64,000 bases of DNA from Spartinivicinus marinus (GTDB lineage: Bacteria > Pseudomonadota > Gammaproteobacteria > Pseudomonadales > Zooshikellaceae). The notes under the pieces are model-generated. The model was not told the origin of the DNA. It saw only the letters and a list, made by a program, of their open reading frames with translations, and ran no database searches. How positions within the stretch are numbered: position 1 is the stretch's first letter; each line of letters opens with the position of its first letter. Positions 44,492 to 53,170 of the stretch are shown here, in pieces. The translations under genes were made by a program, and so were the position numbers. The stretch is from assembly GCF_026309355.1 (NCBI RefSeq), contig NZ_JAPJZK010000001.1:5476501-5540500 (forward strand), in the 5' to 3' direction.

Positions 44492-45739
44492 TTATACAGT
44501 TGTAGCCACTGGAGCAGAAGCTTGAGCAAATCCTTTATTACGATAGCCCAACAGCATCAACCCAATAATCAGTACAGCAGCGACTGACACAGAACTTAGT
44601 GGAAAGGTGCTGGTGTGAGGAAGTTGACCTGCCAGGTAACAGACCGGAGCAGCTAAGGCCATTTCAACGAAAAAAATCAGCCCAGAGGCTGTGCCTATAT
44701 TGTTTTTGATGTTTCGTAATGCCGTGGTTTGACAGGCTGGAATAAAAATCCCCATACCCAACTCATATAGAAACATACCAAGTACATAGCCTGCTACTGC
44801 TTGGTTGCCTTGTAATGTATCCGTCACAAATCCCAGCCCTGTAATAAAAGCCAGGCTTGCTCCAGCAGCCATCATACCAAAGGTGATGTACAATACTCGT
44901 TGTATGCCTAAGCGTTCAATAGCTCGGGATGCGAATAAGCTACCCAGCACATAGCCTGTGATCATAATGGCTACACAATAGCTGAACTGTCGAGTGCTAA
45001 ACCCAAGGTGGTCAATAAATACAAAAGGGGCAGCGGCAATAAACACAAATACACCTGAAAAGGCTACTGCTGCCATTAATGTATAAAAGCAGTAGTGACG
45101 GTCTGCTAAAACGGCTAAAAACCGTTGGCATAGGTTAGTTTTTACAGGTGTTTCTGGCTGGGCTGTGTAGGTTTCAGGTACAAACAGCCACACAATGGCC
45201 ATTAGCAATGTGCCAATAATCAGCATTAATATAAAATTAGCTTGCCAGCCAAACAACTCTGCCAGGGTACCCCCAATAATAGGTGCAATAGCGGGTGCAA
45301 TGGCCATACAACCACCAATCAGTGCAATCATCCTGACTTCTTGCTTTCCATCATAAAGGTCTCTCACAATGGTGCGAGACAATGCAGTACCAAAGCAGCC
45401 AAACACTGCTTGAAAAAAACGAGCAGTAATAAAAGCCCAAATATGCTCTGTTACTAAAATGGCAGCTGTTGCCAGTAAATACACAATGTAACCTGTAATA
45501 AGGACGTTTTTTCGACCAAATCGGTCAGCTAATGGGCCAACAATCAACATTGATACGGCAAAACCCAGCATAAAAATGCTGATCGTCCATTGCGCGGTGG
45601 CTGGCGACGTTGCAAAACTAGTACTGATGGTTGGTAATGAGGGGACAAATAAGTCAATTGACAGGGGGCCAAGTGCGGTGCAAAACACCAAAATTAATAG
45701 CATGATGTTAGGACGACGACTAAAATGACGATACACCAT
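44492..45739 (-). CDS. Bcr/CflA-family multidrug MFS transporter
   Basis: A 415-residue, 12-helix major facilitator. The N-terminal half contains DLFVPSLPTISTSF and the loop 2-3 motif GPLADRFGRKNV; FGCFGTALSRTIVRDLYDG is characteristic of the Bcr/CflA drug exporter subfamily. It exports hydrophobic drugs (bicyclomycin-, chloramphenicol- or sulfonamide-like) by proton antiport; the true substrate is unknown. AGAGGA lies 6 nt upstream of the ATG, and a GCTAGG-GT-CCTAGC palindrome at 45768-45781 may be an operator. Confidence 0.92.
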   Translation of the reverse strand: MVYRHFSRRPNIMLLILVFCTALGPLSIDLFVPSLPTISTSFATSPATAQWTISIFMLGFAVSMLIVGPLADRFGRKNVLITGYIVYLLATAAILVTEHIWAFITARFFQAVFGCFGTALSRTIVRDLYDGKQEVRMIALIGGCMAIAPAIAPIIGGTLAELFGWQANFILMLIIGTLLMAIVWLFVPETYTAQPETPVKTNLCQRFLAVLADRHYCFYTLMAAVAFSGVFVFIAAAPFVFIDHLGFSTRQFSYCVAIMITGYVLGSLFASRAIERLGIQRVLYITFGMMAAGASLAFITGLGFVTDTLQGNQAVAGYVLGMFLYELGMGIFIPACQTTALRNIKNNIGTASGLIFFVEMALAAPVCYLAGQLPHTSTFPLSSVSVAAVLIIGLMLLGYRNKGFAQASAPVATTV

Positions 45740-45767
45740 TATACATCCTCTTTACGGCTACCCTTGT

Positions 45768-45781
45768 GCTAGGGTCCTAGC
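45768..45781. promoter_or_regulatory. Palindrome, possible operator of the MFS gene
   Basis: GCTAGG-GT-CCTAGC is a perfect 6-bp inverted repeat located 28 bp upstream of the MFS ATG, in promoter position. Confidence 0.4.
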
Positions 45782-45908
45782 CTATTCGCCTGTGGCTTTT
45801 ATGATTGCTGATGGTTTGGTTGCTTTTTGAGCAAGTCGATAGCAGCATCATGAAAAAAAGAGGTGGATGATGCCTATTTCGAGATCGTCTTACTATGCGT
45901 AAAAACCC

Positions 45909-45922
45909 TATAGAGGTGCCCT
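45909..45922 (+). repeat. Dispersed motif, copy 4 (core only)
   Basis: TATAGAGGTGCCCT matches the core of the consensus; the CAATTAT part is absent. Confidence 0.5.
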
Positions 45923-46078
45923 ATCTATTAAAAGTAGCTGTATCTGCCAGTAATCAGTATGCTAGAAGATATAGAGGTATCACTTTTTGGTCATTACTTG
46001 ATCATTTTGTATATGGTTGTTGTAGATAGTTTTTGTAGATAAGTTTTTATAGATAGCTAAGGTTTTAAAATACCCATT

Positions 46079-46684
46079 ATGGTTTCAATTTATGATATTA
46101 AGCCGAAATTTCAACAACTCTTGTTGCCGGTTTTGCATTTATTACATCGTACCCATATAACCGCCAATCAAATCACCCTGACAGCAATTGTTTTTTCTTT
46201 AATTATTGGTTTTACCTTTTGGCATGCTGATTCTAACCATTGGTTATTTTTAGTCTTGCCCATTGGTTTGTTTATTCGAATGGCTTTGAATGCCCTTGAT
46301 GGTATGATGGCGCGCACTTATAACCAACAGTCCACGCTTGGAGAGGTACTGAATGAGGTAGGGGATATTATTTCTGACTGGGTTATTTTTTTTCCTCTGT
46401 TAAAATTTTTTCCTGAGCAGCTCTATCTGGTAGTCGCATTTCTGTGTTTAAGCATATTAAGTGAGTTTGCTGGTTTATTGGGCAAGGTCATTGCTGATGA
46501 GCGTCGTTATGATGGACCGATGGGCAAGAGTGACCGGGCATTTGTGGTGGGTGCCTGTGGATTAGCATTATTTTTAGGTTGGCCAGTAGCGAGTTATGGA
46601 TTTTGGATATTTTTAATAGTAAATAGCTTATTAATGATGAGTATTTTTTTTAGAATCAAACGCGCGTTGCATAGTGTAGTTTAA
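46079..46684 (+). CDS. CDP-alcohol phosphatidyltransferase family protein
   Basis: A 201-residue membrane enzyme with about six helices. The catalytic CDP-alcohol phosphotransferase signature (D-G-x2-A-R-x8-G-x3-D-x3-D) appears as DGMMARTYNQQSTLGEVLNE followed by VGD: the third metal-binding Asp is Asn here. This substitution may mark a subfamily rather than loss of function. Such enzymes transfer a phosphatidyl or phosphoalcohol group from CMP to a polar acceptor in the inner membrane. No companion cytidylyltransferase gene is adjacent. Confidence 0.85.
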   Translation: MVSIYDIKPKFQQLLLPVLHLLHRTHITANQITLTAIVFSLIIGFTFWHADSNHWLFLVLPIGLFIRMALNALDGMMARTYNQQSTLGEVLNEVGDIISDWVIFFPLLKFFPEQLYLVVAFLCLSILSEFAGLLGKVIADERRYDGPMGKSDRAFVVGACGLALFLGWPVASYGFWIFLIVNSLLMMSIFFRIKRALHSVV

Positions 46685-47075
46685 TAGTGGTAATCATTGC
46701 TGCAAGAGCTGTAGCCACCAGTATCTGGCTGCTAGCTTACCAATATTATTACTTGCTTTAAAGAATACTTTAGTTACAGTGAAATACTGAAGTTAGGGAA
46801 TGTTGGTTAATTTATTTTTATACCCTTATCTTAATAAATTTATGAAAAATTAATTCCATTTTTTGAAAAATCTTGAGCTTAATACTTGATGGTGGGAACT
46901 TAAGTAGTTTTCGAAAATTGTTAGAATTATCGGCTTACTTGTATTTATTATCCTACCTTTATCAATATCTTATCTGATCAAAGCACCGCTCACAAAATTA
47001 ACATTTCAGAACAATCTAGGCTATGCTTTTGTAATTAATTACCGCCATCCATGGTTATTGGTGAGGGTTCATAAT
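46685..47075. other. Non-coding gap upstream of the TctC remnant
   Basis: About 390 bp of AT-rich sequence. It contains the GAGGG ribosome-binding site of the gene at 47076. I see no repeat, terminator or coding frame. Confidence 0.4.
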
Positions 47076-47642
47076 ATGAGAGCGACTAACTTAGGTAAAA
47101 TGATATTTTCATTAATCATAACTTTTACTATTAATAGTACCATTGCTGATATTACTCATATTGATTTCTTGATTCCTGGTGGTGAAGGAGGGGGGTGGGA
47201 TACAACTGCACGTCAGACTGGTCAGGCACTAATTGATACTAAGCTCATTAAATCGACAAGCTATAAAAATTTATCTGGTGGAGGAGGCGGTAGAGCAATT
47301 ATATCGTTAATAACAGAAACTGATAAATACAAAAATACACTCATGGTGCAATCGACACCATTAATTTTACGGAATTTATCTGGCATCATTCCTCATTGCT
47401 ATCGCGATATAACACCCGTTAGCTTGCTTATAGCTGAATATCAAGTGTTGGTTGTTCCAAGTAACTCTACATATAAAAGTACATATGCTGAGTTACTGAA
47501 ATCACTTAATCAAACTGACAAGTGGCAAGAAGTGCGAAGTAAGTATGGGTGGGCAGATTACTTGAAAAGCGGTGAAGAGTTAAAAGCATTTTTAGAGAGT
47601 CAAGAAAACTCAATTAAGGACATACTGAAGCTTATCCAATGA
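47076..47642 (+). pseudogene. TctC/Bug-family solute-binding protein with an internal in-frame deletion
   Basis: 188 residues instead of the usual 310-330. The N-terminal part is a normal TctC (tripartite tricarboxylate transporter receptor): signal peptide, IDFLIPGGEGGGWDTTARQT, NLSGGGGGRAI, VLVVPSNSTYKSTYAELLKS. The sequence then jumps straight to the C-terminal end of the family (NQTDKWQEVRSKYGWADYLK, then an SGEELKAFLE helix). About 130-160 residues that close the ligand cleft are missing, though the frame is intact. The ATG at 47076 has GAGGG upstream; a TTG at 47058 is less likely. No TctA or TctB gene is near. It may still be translated, but ligand binding in the usual way seems impossible. 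Confidence 0.75.
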
Positions 47643-48022
47643 TCAAGCATACCCAAACACTAAAAAGAAAGTGTATTAAAAGAAGCTGATTATATTTTTT
47701 GATATAAAGTGTCAAAGTTTACTTAACTTTTCGCAGTAAAATTTTTTGTACGGTTGTTCTGAATTTGTTGGTTAAAATTTTGTTACATTCTGTTTCATAA
47801 TTAATATATACTTTTAGTGATGTGTAGTTTGATACTTGGGGAAATAAGTACATAAATTAAGTACGGACGAACGAACTACATTGAAACAATACTTTTTACA
47901 GATTTATAACGTTTTTTTATTAATGTGCTCCCCCAGAAAATCAATTTCAATGAATTAATATTAAGGGTGCCTCTAATAATTGTTTTGTGAATTAGTTAGT
48001 AGGAAATTACTGGGGAAGGGAT
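47643..48022. other. Intergenic region upstream of the RHS locus
   Basis: This 380-bp AT-rich gap should contain the RHS promoter. It holds a dispersed motif copy in reverse orientation (47961-47982), about 40 bp before the RHS start, and the ribosome-binding site GGGGAAGGGAT. No coding frame. Confidence 0.5.
47961..47982 (-). repeat. Dispersed motif, copy 5, left flank of the RHS locus
   Basis: TTAAGGGTGCCTCTAATAATTG, the reverse complement of the consensus with TGC/GCA swapped in the middle. It is in the same orientation as the copy at 54355, so the two bracket the RHS genes as direct repeats. Confidence 0.65.
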
Positions 48023-51000
48023 ATGTCAGCAGCTGAGCACACTATTAAAACAAATGCATTTCAATACTCTAATCACTTAAGTGGAGTGGTAGACCCGCGA
48101 ACGGGTACGTATCGCCTACAAATACAGCTATCCCAATTGCTAGGCGGTTTACTTATGGGGCCTGAGCTGGGTTTTTATATTCAATACCACTTTTTAGCTA
48201 ATGAAAATCGAGGCTTTGGCCAAGGTTGGTTACATAATTTAACTCGATACGATCGTAAACGTCGTCAACTTCATTTAGGACAAGGACAAAGTTATCATGT
48301 TTCATCCTTTCATACGTTAGATAATAATGAAGTTGAATTAGAGCTACGCTATGCCAACCCTCATGAATTTAAAGCCTATGCACTGGCTAATACTGGTATC
48401 AGAGTTCAATATAAATCTGGAGTATGTGAATATTTAAATCCAGAAGGTTTCTTGGAATGTATTCAGCAACTGGATGGCAGAAGACTTTTCATTAACTATT
48501 ATACACCTAGCAGAAGAGGAAGAATAAAATCAATCACTGATGATCATGATCAGTCACTTGGTTTTATTTATGACGAAAGCGGCGTTAGAATCACGAAAAA
48601 TAATCATACCGTCATTTCATTACACATACATCACAATGAATTAACACGTGTTGTGCTTGCAGATGGTGCCAGTTATCAGGTTGAGTATGCAACTATTAAT
48701 AACTGCCGAGTTATCAAGCAACTCACTCACCCGCTAGGTGCTATTGAGTCATTAACTTATGACTCAGAAGGACTTAGAGCACCTCAAGGCAGTCCACTAT
48801 CAACATTCCCAGCCGTAACTCACCATCGTGTTTTTGGAAATGATATTACCACTATAAATGCAACATATACATATAGTCGCCACAATTACCTCGGCTTTGC
48901 CTCTGGGGCAAAATTTGTAAGAAATAAAGATAATTTATACGACCGTACTCACGATTATTGTTATCAGTCCACAGAACAGCGTGATAATCAACTAATCAAG
49001 AGAGTTTATAATCGATTTCATTTGCTTATTACAGAAGAAATACATGACAACAATAAAAATATTATGGTAGCCAGACGTCAGCTTGGGTATAGAGCAGATT
49101 GTACACAACCTTTTGACAAACAACTGGCAATCTACGCGCTACCGACTAGTGATATTACTACTTATTTTAGTCGCAATGGTGAGGAGAGGACAGAGGCTTT
49201 TCATTACGAATATGACGAGTATGGTAACCTAATCTCTTCAATGGATCCTTTTGGTATTACTCAACGCTATGAGTATTATTCAGCAAAAGGAGAAGATGGT
49301 TGCCCAGCATCTCCCACGCAAACACCTATTTATTTAAAACAAAAGCAAACTTTTCCATCAGAGAAATATGCAATAGGAACCGAAGAACCATTAATTCATC
49401 AATACCGATATAGAACCTTTCCTTGTATTGCCTTTAGTCAGAACAATATGACAGCTAATTCTTCGCTAATCACTCCATCATTTGCATTATTAACCTCTGA
49501 ACTAGTTGCTACCAGTAAAGGGCAGCAGGTTTCTCAACGTAGCATAATTTATTATAACCAGCCTGATAATCATTTACTCCATGGTCGTATAGCTAAAGAA
49601 ACATTATTAGTTGGACAGCGTAATACAGTCGATCAATATACCTATCATCAAACTGAAGATAACATTCAAACCGTTTTACACTGTATTATTGATGGAGACA
49701 CACAGTATCAAGAAACGCTTACCCACAATATCTGTCATGAAAAAAAAATAGCGACAGTTGATAAATATGGGGTATTCACAAAGCTTGAATACGACGCTTT
49801 AATAAGGCTTAACAAAGAAATTACTCATGTTAATAGCCCCTACCAGGAAGAGTGTAATTATACTTACCAATTACAAGTAGATGAAATGTATTATGCAGTT
49901 ACAAACACTGCAACCCACATGGAGAAATATTTTGTCGATGGGCTTGGCCGAATCAAAAAAGTGATGAAGACAGATGCTTCGGGTACTCTACAAACGTATG
50001 AAAGCAGAACCTACAATTCACAAGGTCAGTTATCTTCAGTCACTTTACATGATACCAATTATAAACAGCAGGAGCAGCAATACACCACTTATTTTGAATA
50101 TAATATGTGGGGGGATATATCTAAAGAAACCCTACCCTCAGGGTTATCACAAGTAAAAAAAATTGATAAAGCAACAAATACGTTAACTCAATACCTAGAA
50201 TCAACCACGGGTAAAAAATCACAATTACAAATAACTCGACTAAATGAGTTACAACAACCTACTGACACTAATATCAATGGCCAAACGATCAAGCAGTTTT
50301 ATGATGGATTTGGACAATTAAGGGAAGAACAAGGTCGATATGATGTGCCAGTATATTACCAATATGACGTGCAAGGGCGACTCATAAAAGAGTCAATTAG
50401 TGACAGGTTAACGATTGAAAAACACTATGATCCAAACTCCCTAGATGAGTGGTTAACCCAAGTACGAGTGAATAAAATGACCGTAGGTGAGCGCACTTAC
50501 GACAAGTTAGGAAGAGTGAGTACAGAAACAAAGCAGGGATTATCACCTACTCATTTTACATACACAGACCAATGGCCAGAACCAACGCGAATTGAATACC
50601 CTAATCAAGTGATCATTGAAAAAGCATTGGATGTTACCTTAGGACTCCCGTTAAAAGAAATCAGCTCCGATCAAACCATTAATAATATATTTGGTTATAC
50701 AGAGCCAGCTGGCGAGTTGGTTTCAGTAACAACACCCCATTCACAAAGGCGTATGGAATATCAGGCAGATGGACTGATCAAAACAGAAACCCAGGGAGAC
50801 CATCAAATACACTATCAGTATTCTCGGCAAGGAAATATTCTATCAACCACAGATTTTTTTAATAATATTGAGCAACGAATATATGATAATAGTGGGAGAT
50901 TATTCAAAATCATTCAAGACCAAGGGACCGTTGAACTCCACTATGATGAGTTTGACCAAGTTAATAAGGAAGTGCTGATCACGCCATCCGGTCAGTCAAT

Positions 51001-51886
51001 TATTCACCAATATTTTTACGATAACAATGCTCGACTTACTCAAAAAATATCGCTTATTGATCATGCCATCATGTGTCGTCAGTCATACAGCTATAACTCA
51101 CATAGTAAGCTAATTAAACAACAACTAACTGACGAATATGGTACGACAACAACTGAACAATATCGCTACGATTTACTGGGTCGGTTAAGTGCATACCATG
51201 TAGATGGGCCAAATGGTCCTCGATATAAAGACAGTAATGATCCCAATGACGCTAAAGAGGGTGTTATTCAAAAGCAGCTTTATCACTATAACCATTTAGG
51301 CGATATTGATCGAGTTGTTGTGGAATACCAAAAGCATGGCTGTACCTATATCAAGACTCAACAGTTTTCTTACCATGAAGAGTATTTAGGGCAATTGCAG
51401 TCCATTACCAATAATACAACAATAACAAGCCTTGCTAATGGAGTTGATAATAGTGTGCGATCTAACCGTTATCAAGAAACTTTGGCTGTTAACTATGATG
51501 CGAATGGCAATTTAACTCAGGATGAGCAAGGTTTGCAATTTCAATATAATGCACTGAATCAAGTTACACGCTTGTTGAATACTAGTGGTGAACAAATTGC
51601 AAATTATTTATATGATGGCTTAGGACAACAAATTACTTGTCTTATACCAGAACAGCCACCACATCAGCGTTTCTTTAGCCAACATCAACAGATTAATGAA
51701 TCTCAAGGTGACTGGATTAGTCGCAGATTAAATGGATATCATGGCACGCTGCAAAGAACGCTTCAAGGCCAAACAGGTGAGTTTACAGACATTATGATCA
51801 CTGACTACCAAAAAAGTCCTATTTATTCAATTCAAGGAAAGCTTGTTAGAAATATGAGTTTTCACCCATTTGGTAATAGTCATTAA
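48023..51886 (+). CDS. RHS/YD-repeat cage protein lacking the RHS core and C-terminal toxin region
   Basis: A 1287-residue protein of the RHS family. The N-terminus (SGVVDPRTGTYRLQIQLSQL, then GFGQGWLHNLTRYD) matches stand-alone RHS proteins of Pseudomonas type. The rest consists of many YD-like repeats (YEYDEYGNLISSMDPFG, YDVQGRLIKE, YDANGNLTQDEQGLQFQYNA). The family forms a beta-cage that encloses a C-terminal toxin. Here the chain ends RNMSFHPFGNSH-stop, just where a normal RHS would continue into the conserved core (GxNGxxxDPxTGLYHLGNGYR-like). That core is found in the separate gene at 53171. It has no signal peptide. It is first of a three-gene operon, 58 bp before the next gene. Confidence 0.9.
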   Translation: MSAAEHTIKTNAFQYSNHLSGVVDPRTGTYRLQIQLSQLLGGLLMGPELGFYIQYHFLANENRGFGQGWLHNLTRYDRKRRQLHLGQGQSYHVSSFHTLDNNEVELELRYANPHEFKAYALANTGIRVQYKSGVCEYLNPEGFLECIQQLDGRRLFINYYTPSRRGRIKSITDDHDQSLGFIYDESGVRITKNNHTVISLHIHHNELTRVVLADGASYQVEYATINNCRVIKQLTHPLGAIESLTYDSEGLRAPQGSPLSTFPAVTHHRVFGNDITTINATYTYSRHNYLGFASGAKFVRNKDNLYDRTHDYCYQSTEQRDNQLIKRVYNRFHLLITEEIHDNNKNIMVARRQLGYRADCTQPFDKQLAIYALPTSDITTYFSRNGEERTEAFHYEYDEYGNLISSMDPFGITQRYEYYSAKGEDGCPASPTQTPIYLKQKQTFPSEKYAIGTEEPLIHQYRYRTFPCIAFSQNNMTANSSLITPSFALLTSELVATSKGQQVSQRSIIYYNQPDNHLLHGRIAKETLLVGQRNTVDQYTYHQTEDNIQTVLHCIIDGDTQYQETLTHNICHEKKIATVDKYGVFTKLEYDALIRLNKEITHVNSPYQEECNYTYQLQVDEMYYAVTNTATHMEKYFVDGLGRIKKVMKTDASGTLQTYESRTYNSQGQLSSVTLHDTNYKQQEQQYTTYFEYNMWGDISKETLPSGLSQVKKIDKATNTLTQYLESTTGKKSQLQITRLNELQQPTDTNINGQTIKQFYDGFGQLREEQGRYDVPVYYQYDVQGRLIKESISDRLTIEKHYDPNSLDEWLTQVRVNKMTVGERTYDKLGRVSTETKQGLSPTHFTYTDQWPEPTRIEYPNQVIIEKALDVTLGLPLKEISSDQTINNIFGYTEPAGELVSVTTPHSQRRMEYQADGLIKTETQGDHQIHYQYSRQGNILSTTDFFNNIEQRIYDNSGRLFKIIQDQGTVELHYDEFDQVNKEVLITPSGQSIIHQYFYDNNARLTQKISLIDHAIMCRQSYSYNSHSKLIKQQLTDEYGTTTTEQYRYDLLGRLSAYHVDGPNGPRYKDSNDPNDAKEGVIQKQLYHYNHLGDIDRVVVEYQKHGCTYIKTQQFSYHEEYLGQLQSITNNTTITSLANGVDNSVRSNRYQETLAVNYDANGNLTQDEQGLQFQYNALNQVTRLLNTSGEQIANYLYDGLGQQITCLIPEQPPHQRFFSQHQQINESQGDWISRRLNGYHGTLQRTLQGQTGEFTDIMITDYQKSPIYSIQGKLVRNMSFHPFGNSH

Positions 51887-51944
51887 TAAAAACAAATATT
51901 ATCAATAATTTAAAAGTTAAGTAGTATTTCAAAAAGGTAAATTT

Positions 51945-53168
51945 ATGGCTTATATAAAACTAAAAACGATTAAAATCCTGACGTTAGCGGTTAGCAATAT
52001 AATCGTTGGAACAGCACTTGCTGGGTCATTAGACGCCAATCGGTATGAAATACAAGATATTCGAGTAGAGACAGACCTTGCCCATGGCCAGGCATATCAA
52101 ATTTATGCCAATAGAAAAATGCAAGCACCTGTTTATATTAAAGTTAAAGCTATTAATCCTACAACTCGGCAAGCAGTTACCATTCCAGTGGATGAATTGA
52201 TTTCAGCTAGCTACTTATTTGGGAAACAATCAGGACTCAATTTTACCTACAATCAATATTTTTCAACCTCTTCTGATCAACATTGGTTTTATACTGTAAC
52301 AGAAAACCAATACCAACATACGGTGCCTCGTTCAGCAGGTATTGTTCGTCGTTCCGTTAGTCCTTCTGAAACGACTGTTCGTAATAATCCCAGGTTAGCT
52401 AATGGTTGGTCGCAATTAACCTATTGGGTATCAACAAATCAAACACACTACAGTAAACATGTATGTGCTGAAATTGCTATGAGTAATGGTGAAACAATTA
52501 ACAGCTGTGATACAACATTGTATGATGAGTATGCTACTATCAGTGCAATAGACCCCTTGCAATACCGTGCGACAGACTTTAGCTTTGATTTTCATTACTT
52601 AAAAAAAACCGACTCTTGGTATGTTGGCTATTGGCAGCTTACACCTAATAATAAACAAATTAAGATTTATGGTTTAGAATGGGAAAATCCTTTGCAGGAA
52701 GGAAACCAATTTTTCAGAGCAATGAACTACTTTCGGCCTGGTGGTAGTTTATTAAGATACAACACTAATACAACTGCTTATTCGTTAATTCTTTATCCCT
52801 ACAAACCTTCTATTGAACCCCAAACGATGAGTGACTATGTTCGTATCTGGAATATTGAAGGCAAAAAACGAGAAGACTACCACTTCGAACTGCCGCTCTC
52901 GACTAACAATGTAAAGTTCGTACAAGGAAAAGGCAGTTATGATGACTATAAAACCTGCATTTATATCACGCGCAATCATTGCAGCCATACACGAAAAAAT
53001 GGACATTATGTCAATATGACTAGTAATGATGCTTATCATTACGATCTTCGTCCTAAATTCAACGTATTTGATCAGTTTGGTAACGCTGCTCACCTAAAAT
53101 TGGTGGATAGCAATACCATTGAAAATTTAGGCTGGGATAATTATCAAATTATGGATGATGAGTCATAA
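51945..53168 (+). CDS. Secreted protein inserted between the two RHS parts, unknown family
   Basis: A 407-residue protein with a Sec signal peptide (about 1-26, cleavage after GTALA). The mature part looks beta-rich, with many Tyr, Thr and Asn and two cysteine pairs (CAEIAMSNGETINSC and CIYITRNHC). No domain recognised. It sits 58 bp after the RHS cage gene and 2 bp before the Tat-signal RHS-core gene, so the three are almost certainly co-transcribed. It could be an immunity protein, a secretion or assembly factor, or part of the toxin complex. Position alone does not decide. Confidence 0.8.
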   Translation: MAYIKLKTIKILTLAVSNIIVGTALAGSLDANRYEIQDIRVETDLAHGQAYQIYANRKMQAPVYIKVKAINPTTRQAVTIPVDELISASYLFGKQSGLNFTYNQYFSTSSDQHWFYTVTENQYQHTVPRSAGIVRRSVSPSETTVRNNPRLANGWSQLTYWVSTNQTHYSKHVCAEIAMSNGETINSCDTTLYDEYATISAIDPLQYRATDFSFDFHYLKKTDSWYVGYWQLTPNNKQIKIYGLEWENPLQEGNQFFRAMNYFRPGGSLLRYNTNTTAYSLILYPYKPSIEPQTMSDYVRIWNIEGKKREDYHFELPLSTNNVKFVQGKGSYDDYKTCIYITRNHCSHTRKNGHYVNMTSNDAYHYDLRPKFNVFDQFGNAAHLKLVDSNTIENLGWDNYQIMDDES

Positions 53169-53170
53169 TT

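Larger units (their letters stand above)
45740..46078. other. Intergenic region upstream of the MFS and CDP-alcohol phosphotransferase genes
   Basis: This 339-bp gap holds two divergent promoters, the palindrome GCTAGGGTCCTAGC (45768-45781) and a truncated dispersed motif copy (45909-45922). No coding potential. Confidence 0.5.

Noticed and set aside
51886-51945. Frameshift linking the RHS cage directly to a core
   Set aside because: None of the frames after the stop continues with RHS core sequence; the core occurs only within the gene at 53171.
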